A stretch of 8,502 bases of DNA from REEB95 sp035275845 (GTDB taxonomy: Bacteria > Pseudomonadota > Alphaproteobacteria > ATCC43930 > CGMCC-115725): positions 1-8,502 of the forward strand of contig DATEMD010000037.1 of NCBI GenBank assembly GCA_035275845.1, in the 5' to 3' direction. Position 1 is the first letter of the stretch, and the number at the start of each line of letters is the position of its first letter. Below the pieces are notes generated by a model. The model saw only the letters and a program-made list of their open reading frames with translations. It did not search any database and had not been told where the DNA came from. Below, one piece after another: positions 1-6,347 of this stretch. A program made the translations under genes and the position numbers.

Positions 1-532
1 GCGTATAGGCCGCCTCCAACCCCACCGACGCCCCAAAACCTCCCGACAGCAGCGTCAGAACCGTCAGGTTCGCGCTGTCGATCAGCGACATCTTCCCGCC
101 GTAAAGCGCGTTCGCCTCAATCGCGTCCACCACCTCCCGCGGCCGGAACCGCCGGATCACCAGCGTCGCCACCCCCACAACCAATCCCCCAACGCATGGC
201 ACCGCCAGCACACGCCACCACGACAGCCCTACCCCCTCACTCAGCAAATGATCGGGGGACAGCTGAAATATCGCGCGATGAACCAGCAGGAGGATTTGGC
301 GCACAATAATCACGCCGATGCTGATGACGGCGCCAACGGCAATGCCGAGAAGCGTCAGCGTGATTTCATTGCTGCGCAGGTGCCGCCGGTGAAGACCAAG
401 CAGCAAAGCGCGCCAGCGGACCTTGAAGGAAAACGCGAAGTCGCGCCACCGGCGCGTCCTTCCCACACCCGCCACGGTCAGCGTCGCGGTCGGGCCTTTC
501 GCCCTGACACCGCGCCAGCTTCGATCCAGCAT
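1..532 (-). CDS. CLC-family chloride channel/transporter, N-terminal part (runs off left edge)
   Basis: Predicted inner-membrane anion channel or Cl-/H+ exchanger of the CLC family; 177 codons are present and the C-terminal part lies beyond position 1. Seen: a basic cytoplasmic N-terminus (about residues 1-55), a first long hydrophobic helix (about 57-85), a second (about 107-125), then a RPREVVDAIEA segment (about 130-140) and GGFGASVGLEAAYT (163-177). The last matches the CLC motif that in E. coli ClcA reads GREGP and carries the gating glutamate, here E173. The canonical GSGIP selectivity motif, expected just before the EVVDAIEA-like segment, is replaced by RFRPRE. From memory this is a divergent subfamily seen in alphaproteobacteria. 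The ATG at 532-530 is the first in frame with this homology; its Shine-Dalgarno is weak (GAGA). It lies 80 bases downstream of the membrane-protein gene on the same strand, so co-transcription is possible. Codon use shifts strongly to GGG/GTG from about residue 99. Confidence 0.85.
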   Translation of the reverse strand, partial: MLDRSWRGVRAKGPTATLTVAGVGRTRRWRDFAFSFKVRWRALLLGLHRRHLRSNEITLTLLGIAVGAVISIGVIIVRQILLLVHRAIFQLSPDHLLSEGVGLSWWRVLAVPCVGGLVVGVATLVIRRFRPREVVDAIEANALYGGKMSLIDSANLTVLTLLSGGFGASVGLEAAYT

Positions 533-563
533 GGGAAATCTCGAGAAGGTCGCACGAACGTAG

Positions 564-594
564 GGATAACGGTTTAAGGGCTAACAGTTATTCC
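564..594. repeat. Imperfect inverted repeat between two minus-strand genes
   Basis: GGATAAC (564-570) and GTTATTCC (587-594) are complementary except for one extra T, separated by 16 bases. It sits in the 80-base gap between the stop of the HVKWF membrane-protein gene and the start of the CLC gene. It could be a weak transcript-end hairpin or an operator for the CLC gene. There is no T-tract and the pairing may be chance. Confidence 0.2.
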
Positions 595-612
595 ATCGCT
601 CGGCGCGGCGGA

Positions 613-1635
613 TCACCAGATCATCGTCCCGTAGAGGATGGCGTGCAGTCCCCAATAGGCCATCAGATACGCGGCCAGCGCGCCGCCATAGGCGATCGGC
701 GCCACGATCGGCGGATGCCGCGCCTCGGGTTTCTCGTCGACCAGGATACCGAGCAAGATCACGATGATCATCGAGTGACCGATCGCATCGATCTTGCCGA
801 AATCGAACACGGCGCTGACAAACATGAGCGCCAGCACCAACGCGCCCAAGCGGCGTACCAGCGGCGAGCACACCAGCGCGAAGGCGAGACCGAATTCGAG
901 CACGCCGGCCGCGATCATGTAGAAATGCGGCTTGAGATTCATCGCGATCTCGGGATGCGTGGCGAGCACCGGGTACGTCCAGTCGGGGTACGCCCACTTC
1001 TCCATCGCCGCCCACATCAGCGTCAGCGCCGCAGCCCACCGCGCAACGTCGAGCGGCCGCAATCCAAACAGCTCCAGATCGAGTCCGGTCAACGCGAGAT
1101 AAGCCGCAACACCGAGGAAGATCGGATAGTCGAGCATGTGAAAGATGCCGTAGGCATAGACGCCGTAGGCGTAGAGGAAGGCGATGCCGAGCGCCGAAAG
1201 CGGCAGCGTGCGCCGCCAGACCATGCCGATCGCAATCCCGAGCTGAAGCCAGGGAATCACCTGCCAATCGGTTTTGAGCTCGGGCGTCATGATGACGTTG
1301 CCCAACACCCACAGCGCGACGAAGAAGCAGGCGCCGCCACCGCGGTAGAGAGCTTCGATCTTTGGCTTGAGGCCAGCGCCGAGCCGGTCGAGCGACCGAA
1401 GGATCACCATGCCAAACGGCTGACGCTCGAGATGCCCGAGCAGCAGCACGACGAGCGCGGCGGTGACGTTGAACTGCCAGAAAATCGAATCGAAGACTTG
1501 ATGCAACGGCAACGGCTGCTGCGGCACCGAATAGTGCGAGAACCATTTGACGTGTGCCTCGGCGACCCCCGGGACAAACGCGAGGCCGACCGCGGCCGAT
1601 ACAATTCGCCTTAAATTGATTCTATTGGTCCGCAT
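613..1635 (-). CDS. HVKWF-type polytopic membrane protein (DoxX-like, function unknown)
   Basis: 340 residues, predicted inner-membrane protein of unknown biochemical role. Seen: a signal-peptide-like N-terminus (MRTNRINLRR, then hydrophobic 11-23, then an AEA cleavage motif at 25-27), which would expose H28 as the mature N-terminus in HVKWF. About eight to ten hydrophobic helices follow (roughly 51-69, 101-117, 127-141, 144-163, 169-187, 197-212, 238-257, 262-278, 286-299, 311-330). A polar motif MEKWAYPDW (211-219) and an acidic/basic FDFGKIDAIGH stretch (277-287) are candidate functional sites. I know related proteins only as uncharacterised membrane or DoxX-like proteins, so the family name is tentative. 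I chose the ATG at 1635-1633 over an in-frame upstream ATG at 1830 because only this start gives a signal peptide directly; the extra 65 residues are Arg/Ser-rich and would overlap the divergent small gene. A GGGGG stretch ending five bases upstream can serve as ribosome binding site. The gene ends in TGA. Confidence 0.8.
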   Translation of the reverse strand: MRTNRINLRRIVSAAVGLAFVPGVAEAHVKWFSHYSVPQQPLPLHQVFDSIFWQFNVTAALVVLLLGHLERQPFGMVILRSLDRLGAGLKPKIEALYRGGGACFFVALWVLGNVIMTPELKTDWQVIPWLQLGIAIGMVWRRTLPLSALGIAFLYAYGVYAYGIFHMLDYPIFLGVAAYLALTGLDLELFGLRPLDVARWAAALTLMWAAMEKWAYPDWTYPVLATHPEIAMNLKPHFYMIAAGVLEFGLAFALVCSPLVRRLGALVLALMFVSAVFDFGKIDAIGHSMIIVILLGILVDEKPEARHPPIVAPIAYGGALAAYLMAYWGLHAILYGTMIW

Positions 1636-1766
1636 GATTCCCCCGCCGGCCCCTGCTTCACAAGCTCGCGCGATCGCGCAGGACCAAAGCGCCGAACAGC
1701 GGCGAAACCGAATCTTTACCGCCTCGTTGCATAACAGAGCAGCTGACTTCGCAGACGGAGGCGACG
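1636..1766. promoter_or_regulatory. Divergent intergenic region between two membrane-protein genes
   Basis: 131 bases separate the minus-strand HVKWF gene and the plus-strand small gene, so both promoters must lie here or inside the genes. The only features I can point to are a perfect 12-base palindrome GCGCGATCGCGC (1668-1679) and a -10-like CATAAC (1730-1735) about 31 bases before the small gene's GTG, without a recognisable -35. The palindrome could be an operator, but GC-rich palindromes of this kind are common by chance. Confidence 0.35.
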
Positions 1767-1925
1767 GTGTTCTTGATCCTCGGAATGATTGCCATAGCGC
1801 TCGGCGCGACGGCCGCGCTCGCAGCGGCAAGGTTTCCCGTCCGCCAAGGCCAACTCGAGCGTTGGGGCGGCGACTTGATGGTCGCCGGCGTTGCGCTACT
1901 CGGGTTCAGTTTCCCGATGATTTGA
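1767..1925 (+). CDS. Small two-helix membrane protein, 52 residues
   Basis: A short gene read from a GTG start to TGA. It encodes a hydrophobic helix (about residues 1-21, with VFLILGMIAIALG at the start), a polar basic loop RFPVRQGQLERWGGD (22-36), and a second hydrophobic helix (37-52) ending FSFPMI. Support for its reality: GGAGG (1757-1761) lies five bases before the GTG, the pattern of two clean transmembrane helices with charged residues only in the loop is typical of a real small membrane protein, and the other frames here look random. An ATG seven codons in (1785) is a poorer start because it shortens helix one and lacks an SD. It is transcribed away from the HVKWF gene and is followed four bases after its stop by a GC-rich stem-loop. 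I do not recognise a named family. It may be a subunit or regulator of another membrane protein, but nothing here shows which. Confidence 0.6.
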   Translation: MFLILGMIAIALGATAALAAARFPVRQGQLERWGGDLMVAGVALLGFSFPMI

Positions 1926-1928
1926 AGT

Positions 1929-1950
1929 CGGCGCGGCAATGCCCGCGCCG
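1929..1950 (+). terminator. GC-rich stem-loop after the small gene
   Basis: CGGCGCGG (1929-1936) pairs perfectly with CCGCGCCG (1943-1950) around a six-base loop, starting four bases after the TGA of the 52-residue gene. Position and strength fit a transcript end, but there is no T-tract, so an intrinsic terminator is not proven. Confidence 0.35.
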
Positions 1951-1966
1951 TGTCCTGCAACGTCGT

Positions 1967-1984
1967 GGCGCCGAAAGAGGCGCC
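1967..1984. repeat. Second stem-loop, GGCGCC direct/inverted pair
   Basis: Two copies of the self-complementary hexamer GGCGCC (1967-1972 and 1979-1984) flank the loop GAAAGA. It lies 17 bases after the first stem-loop and could be part of the same transcript end, or a protection element for the 3' end. Its role is not known. Confidence 0.3.
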
Positions 1985-2117
1985 GGCGATGATTTCCGCT
2001 ATGACCGCTGACACGTGATGGCTGTTGGTAAATGTCCCCAATTAAGGGATTATTTAGCACATCATTATCAAATTTGGTAGCAAGAGTCGTAGTTAACGCA
2101 TTGGATTCCATGACTCA

Positions 2118-2184
2118 TTCGTGGTTAATCTGTCTCAGATTTGAGACAGGCTTGGCAGCCGCAGGTTGTGCCCAATACCACGAA
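2118..2184. repeat. Nested inverted repeats with a perfect 8+8 palindrome
   Basis: The outer pair is TTCGTGGT (2118-2125) and ACCACGAA (2177-2184). Inside it lies CTGTCTCA-GATT-TGAGACAG (2130-2149), two perfect eight-base arms around four bases. A third, bulged pairing TTGGCA (2152-2157) with TGCCCAA (2169-2175) fills the rest, so as RNA the whole segment could fold as a multi-branched structure. The 20-base spacing of the inner repeat also fits an operator for a dimeric regulator. No T-tract follows in either direction, so it does not look like a standard terminator. No known regulator site was recognised with confidence. Confidence 0.45.
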
Positions 2185-2195
2185 ATCAACGAGTA

Positions 2196-2217
2196 GTTTC
2201 AATTAGTTAATTAAAAC
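2196..2217 (-). other. AT-rich hairpin just after prfB stop
   Basis: On the minus strand GTTTTAATTA and TAATTGAAAC are complementary with one G-U pair, beginning four bases after the prfB TAG. It is the only hairpin directly at the operon end, but it is AT-rich and not followed by a clear T-tract, so its value as a terminator is doubtful. Confidence 0.2.
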
Positions 2218-2220
2218 AGC

Positions 2221-3364
<1,144 letters not shown>

Positions 3365-3396
3365 CGGTCAACCTCGAATGACGAATAAATCGCGTA

Positions 3397-5865
3397 TCAA
3401 TATAGCCCGCCGGTGCCACTGCGGGGACCCGACTGTGCGCCGCCGCCGGCCTGATCGCCGGCTGCGCCGCCGACGGGCGCCAAATCGCCGACGCCGAGCG
3501 TGACGCCGTTGCCGCTTACCACCTGGCCGGGTTCGTTGGTCGGCTCGGTGCCGGGTTTGAACGCACCCCAGATCACGCTGCGATCGCCGCTCGTCGGCAA
3601 CCGTCCGGTGTGCGCATCGATCCGTACGAGTTCGATGCCCGGCGGAATCCGGAACGGAATGGCCGGCTTGCCCTTGAGAGCCGCGGCCATGAAGTCGCGG
3701 AAGGCCGGCGCCGCGACGGTCGCGCCGACCTCGTGCTTACCAAGGCTTCGCGGCTGGTCGAAGCCGACATAAACGCCCGCCGCCAGATCGGGCGAAAAGC
3801 CGACGAACCACGTATCCTCGGATTCATTGGTCGTTCCCGTCTTGCCGGCCAGCGGCTTGCCGATCGACGAAACGGTCCGGCCGGTACCGCGCTGTACCAC
3901 GCCTTCGAGCATCGAGACGATCTGATAGCAACTGCGCGGATCGGCAATTTGTTGCCGCGTGTCCGGCAACTCGGGCGGCGCCTGCCCCGTCCACGCCACG
4001 TTGTTGCAGCCGTCGCACGGCCGATCGTCGGCGCGATAGATCGTCTTGCCGTTGCGGTCCTGGACGCGGTCGATGAACGTCGGGTGGATCAACTTGCCGC
4101 CGTTCACCAGCATCGAATAAGCCATCGTCAGGCGCAGCGGCGTCGTTACGCCGGCGCCCAGGATGTACGAATCCTCGAGCGGCATCTGGTCCAGAATGCC
4201 GAAGCGCTTGACCAGATAGTCCTGAATGATCGGCAGGCCGACCGTCGTTCCGACCCGTGCCGTCACCAGGTTCAGCGATTCCTGGAGCGCGAAGAACAGC
4301 GGCACCGGACCGAAAAACCGGTGTTCGTAGTTGGTCGGGTTCCACTTCGGCAGGCCGGGCCCCTGATCGACAACGAACGGCGCGTCGAGCACCAGCGTCG
4401 ACGGCGTGAAGCCGTGATCGAGCGCCGCCAAATAGATGAACGGTTTGATCGCCGAGCCGGTCTGCCGTTTCGCCTGTGTCGCGCGATTGAACTGACTCAT
4501 CGCGAAACTGAAGCCGCCGCTCATCGCCAGCACGCGGCCGGTATGCGGATCGAGCGCGATCAAGGCGCCTGAAACCGCGGGTATCTGGCGTAATCCATAC
4601 GTCTTGCCCGAAGCATCCAAGGGCTGAACGAGAAGCACGTCGCCGGGCGAAACCGCGGCCGCCGCCGTCGCGGGTACCGGTCCGATCGCATCGTCGTTGA
4701 TATATTTTCGCGCCCAGCGCAATTCGCTATAGGGGATTGTTGCTTCGCCGCCATTGGCAAAGCCGATGGTCGCGGCATCGCCCGCCGTCGACCGCACGAC
4801 CGCCAGCAACCAGCCGACATCGGCGGCGCCCGCCGGTACCGGCACGGCGGCGAGGCGCGACTGCCAGTCGGTGTCGATCGCGATATGCGTAACCGGACCG
4901 CGCCAACCGTGACGCCGATCGTAGGCCTCGAGCGCGTCACGCAGAGCCTTGTCGGCCGCGGTCTGGAGAGTCGGGTCGAGGCTGGTCCGCACCAGCAGCC
5001 CGCCCTCATAGACTTTGCGTTCGCCATAGCGATCGATGAGCTCGCGACGCACCTCTTCGTTGAAGTAATCGGCGCGCGCCATCTCCGTGGCATTACGCTG
5101 GCGTAGTTCGATCGGGCCGGACTTCGCCGCTTCGGCCTGTTGTTGCGTGATGAATCCAGCATCGGCCATGCGGTCGATCACCCAATCGCGGCGTTCCTTG
5201 GCGGCTTCGGGATGTCGCCGTGGATCGTAATTGTTGGGCGCCTTGGGCAACGCGGCAAGGAATGCCACTTCCTGGACGGAGAGCTGATCGAGCGGCTTAT
5301 TGAAATAGTTGAGCGCGGCTGCGGCGACGCCATAGGTGCCGCCGCCGAGATAGATGCCGTTGAGATAGAGCTCGAGGATGCGATCCTTGCTCATGGCCTG
5401 TTCCATGCGGATGGCGATGAGCGCTTCGCGGATCTTGCGCTTCAGCGAGAGTTCGTTGTTCAGCAAGAAATTCTTCGCCACCTGCTGCGTGATGGTCGAA
5501 GCGCCGGCGGGACGGCGACGCTCGGCGAGGCGAAACAGGTCGGTGACCGCGGCGCGCAGCATCGACAGCGGATCGACGCCGGGATGCGAATAGAAATTAC
5601 GATCCTCGGCCGCCAGGAAGGCATGGATCACGAGCGGCGGCATCGCGCCGACCGGCACAAAGACGCGCTTCTCGGTGGCGTATTCGGCCAGCAAGCGCCC
5701 GTCGCCGGCATAGACGCGGGTGACGACGGGCGGCTGATAATTCGCAAGCTGCTGATAGTCGGGCAGGTCGCGGCCGAAATACCAGACCGCCAGACCGGTG
5801 ACGCCGACGCCGACAACGCCGCCGAACAGTACGAGAACGAACAGGATTTTCAGAATTTTGGTCAT
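3397..5865 (-). CDS. mrcA: Penicillin-binding protein 1A, bifunctional
   Basis: Class A PBP of 822 residues that polymerises lipid II into glycan strands (GT51 transglycosylase) and cross-links the peptides (transpeptidase) in the periplasm, anchored by one N-terminal helix (about 4-29). GT51 motifs: EDRNFYSHPGVD at 87-98 with catalytic E87, GASTITQQ at 121-128, RKIREALIAIRMEQ at 143-156, and the ELYLNGIYLGGGTYGV block at 165-180. A linker/OB-like domain follows (about 315-430). Transpeptidase motifs: SAIK with nucleophile S471 and K474, SLN at 530-532, KTGT at 675-678. The C-terminus (about 770-822) is a Gly/Ala/Gln-rich tail ending GTGGLY. All three cysteines of the protein (C617, C620 as CDGC, and C646) fall between the SxN and KTG motifs. 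The ATG at 5865 is the natural start because it begins the membrane anchor; its SD is poor (GGA in CCGGACG). It is the first gene of the operon with prfB, and rne is divergent upstream. A cell-wall amidase gene, often found upstream of mrcA in alphaproteobacteria, is not present here. Confidence 0.97.
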   Translation of the reverse strand: MTKILKILFVLVLFGGVVGVGVTGLAVWYFGRDLPDYQQLANYQPPVVTRVYAGDGRLLAEYATEKRVFVPVGAMPPLVIHAFLAAEDRNFYSHPGVDPLSMLRAAVTDLFRLAERRRPAGASTITQQVAKNFLLNNELSLKRKIREALIAIRMEQAMSKDRILELYLNGIYLGGGTYGVAAAALNYFNKPLDQLSVQEVAFLAALPKAPNNYDPRRHPEAAKERRDWVIDRMADAGFITQQQAEAAKSGPIELRQRNATEMARADYFNEEVRRELIDRYGERKVYEGGLLVRTSLDPTLQTAADKALRDALEAYDRRHGWRGPVTHIAIDTDWQSRLAAVPVPAGAADVGWLLAVVRSTAGDAATIGFANGGEATIPYSELRWARKYINDDAIGPVPATAAAAVSPGDVLLVQPLDASGKTYGLRQIPAVSGALIALDPHTGRVLAMSGGFSFAMSQFNRATQAKRQTGSAIKPFIYLAALDHGFTPSTLVLDAPFVVDQGPGLPKWNPTNYEHRFFGPVPLFFALQESLNLVTARVGTTVGLPIIQDYLVKRFGILDQMPLEDSYILGAGVTTPLRLTMAYSMLVNGGKLIHPTFIDRVQDRNGKTIYRADDRPCDGCNNVAWTGQAPPELPDTRQQIADPRSCYQIVSMLEGVVQRGTGRTVSSIGKPLAGKTGTTNESEDTWFVGFSPDLAAGVYVGFDQPRSLGKHEVGATVAAPAFRDFMAAALKGKPAIPFRIPPGIELVRIDAHTGRLPTSGDRSVIWGAFKPGTEPTNEPGQVVSGNGVTLGVGDLAPVGGAAGDQAGGGAQSGPRSGTGGLY

Positions 5866-5933
5866 CGTCCGGGCGCCATTGCCGCCAATCGGCGTCCGCG
5901 AACCCTGCGGGCGACGCGCGATCTGACGCCGTT

Positions 5934-5962
5934 TTTATGGGCCGATCACCGCAGCTTTCCAA
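5934..5962 (-). promoter_or_regulatory. Candidate mrcA-prfB promoter
   Basis: On the minus strand TTGGAA (5962-5957) and CATAAA (5939-5934) are 17 bases apart, which fits a sigma70-type -35/-10 pair. It would start transcription near 5927, leaving a leader of about 60 bases before mrcA. Both hexamers match consensus only partly, so this is a weak prediction. Confidence 0.3.
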
Positions 5963-6025
5963 GAATAAAAGCGCCGCGATGCCCACCGACCGCAGATTTC
6001 CGCCGCATCCAGGCGCACGAGGCGG

Positions 6026-6054
6026 TTGCCGCCGTGTGACACGATCTGTATCCT
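6026..6054 (+). promoter_or_regulatory. Candidate rne promoter
   Basis: TTGCCG (6026-6031) and TATCCT (6049-6054) are 17 bases apart. If used, transcription starts near 6061 and the rne leader is about 285 bases. A long leader fits the well-known autoregulation of E. coli rne through its leader RNA, but matches to consensus are partial and other starts are possible. Confidence 0.25.
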
Positions 6055-6078
6055 GCCTGTGCGAAATACTGCAGTCCG

Positions 6079-6098
6079 CTTCTGGCCTTAGGCCGAAG
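6079..6098 (+). other. Stem-loop in probable rne leader (proximal)
   Basis: CTTC-T-GGCC (6079-6087) folds on GGCCGAAG (6091-6098) with one bulged T and the loop TTA. It would lie close to the 5' end of an rne transcript starting near 6061, where a hairpin could affect RNA stability. The role is inferred only from position. Confidence 0.3.
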
Positions 6099-6180
6099 TT
6101 AGGCGACGCGGCGGTTCGGGATGCGGCGACGCGCCCCGCCGGGACGCCAAAGGGCCACGCAGTTTGATCAAACCAGAAGC

Positions 6181-6210
6181 CTGCGCCGGCCCGTGGCCGG
6201 CATGCGGCAG
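6181..6210 (+). other. Strong GC-rich stem-loop in probable rne leader
   Basis: GCCGGCC (6185-6191) and GGCCGGC (6195-6201) pair perfectly around the loop CGT. Outside them CTGC (6181-6184) can pair with GCAG (6207-6210) across a five-base bulge. This is the most stable-looking structure upstream of rne and lies about 140 bases before its start. It might be the site through which RNase E senses and cleaves its own message, as the leader hairpins of E. coli rne do. No T-tract follows. Confidence 0.35.
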
Positions 6211-6347
6211 CCAGAGAGCATCGATAATGAATCTCGCTCCAGCCCGGCTCGAACATCGAACGGGTTGTGCCGCCAGCTTCGCAGTCATCAGGTTGACGCC
6301 CCTCCCCGTCCTTCGCGCGGGCGCGGCGGCGCACCTCGGAGTTTTAC

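Larger units (their letters stand above)
1926..2220. other. Gene-free region, turning AT-rich toward prfB end
   Basis: About 295 bases between the small plus-strand gene and the end of prfB. I see no convincing gene: the open frames on either strand lack a good ribosome binding site and their translations look like random composition. The first 100 bases are GC-rich and hold two stem-loops. From about 2030 composition drops sharply (71 G/C of the 180 bases at 2041-2220). This part contains the nested inverted repeats described separately. It could be a regulatory island, a small RNA locus or the remnant of an acquired element. Confidence 0.5.
5866..6347. other. Divergent mrcA / rne intergenic region
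   Basis: 482 bases between the two divergent starts. I read both strands and see no gene: open frames here lack ribosome binding sites and recognisable protein character, and no remnant of the cell-wall amidase was found. It contains weak sigma70-like promoter candidates for each side, a 12-base palindrome GTTTGATCAAAC (6162-6173), and two stem-loops in the probable rne leader. GTTTGATCAAAC resembles half-sites of FNR/FixK boxes but lacks the four-base spacer, so I do not assign it. Confidence 0.6.

Noticed and set aside
248..577. 109-codon plus-strand frame at the left end
   Set aside because: It is opposite the CLC gene, whose conserved motifs show that the minus strand is coding.
643..1614. 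Long open frame on the plus strand opposite the HVKWF membrane-protein gene
   Set aside because: Its product is Arg/His/Glu-rich with no hydrophobic or domain pattern, as expected from the complement of a GC-rich gene; the minus strand has signal peptide and helices.
1658..2111. Minus-strand open frames across the small gene and the AT-rich region (for example starting at 2041 or 2111)
   Set aside because: No ribosome binding site, no protein pattern, and they overlap the better supported small membrane-protein gene.
2153..2169. Possible sigma54 promoter (TGGCAG ... TTGT)
   Set aside because: Spacing between the GG and the second element is two bases off the fixed sigma54 spacing and the GC of the -12 element is missing.
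2118..2184. Insertion-sequence or MITE remnant
   Set aside because: No transposase fragment, no flanking target duplication that I could find, and only one copy in the window; kept only as a repeat.
3610..4572. Long plus-strand open frame opposite mrcA
   Set aside because: Antisense shadow of a gene with all PBP1A motifs; the translation is Arg-rich and featureless.
5140..6039. 299-codon plus-strand frame over the mrcA start and into the intergenic region
   Set aside because: It lies mostly opposite the GT51 domain of mrcA, has no ribosome binding site of note and resembles no protein I know.
6162..6173. FNR/FixK-like box GTTTGATCAAAC
   Set aside because: The half-sites TTGAT and ATCAA overlap instead of being four bases apart, so it cannot be a standard box.
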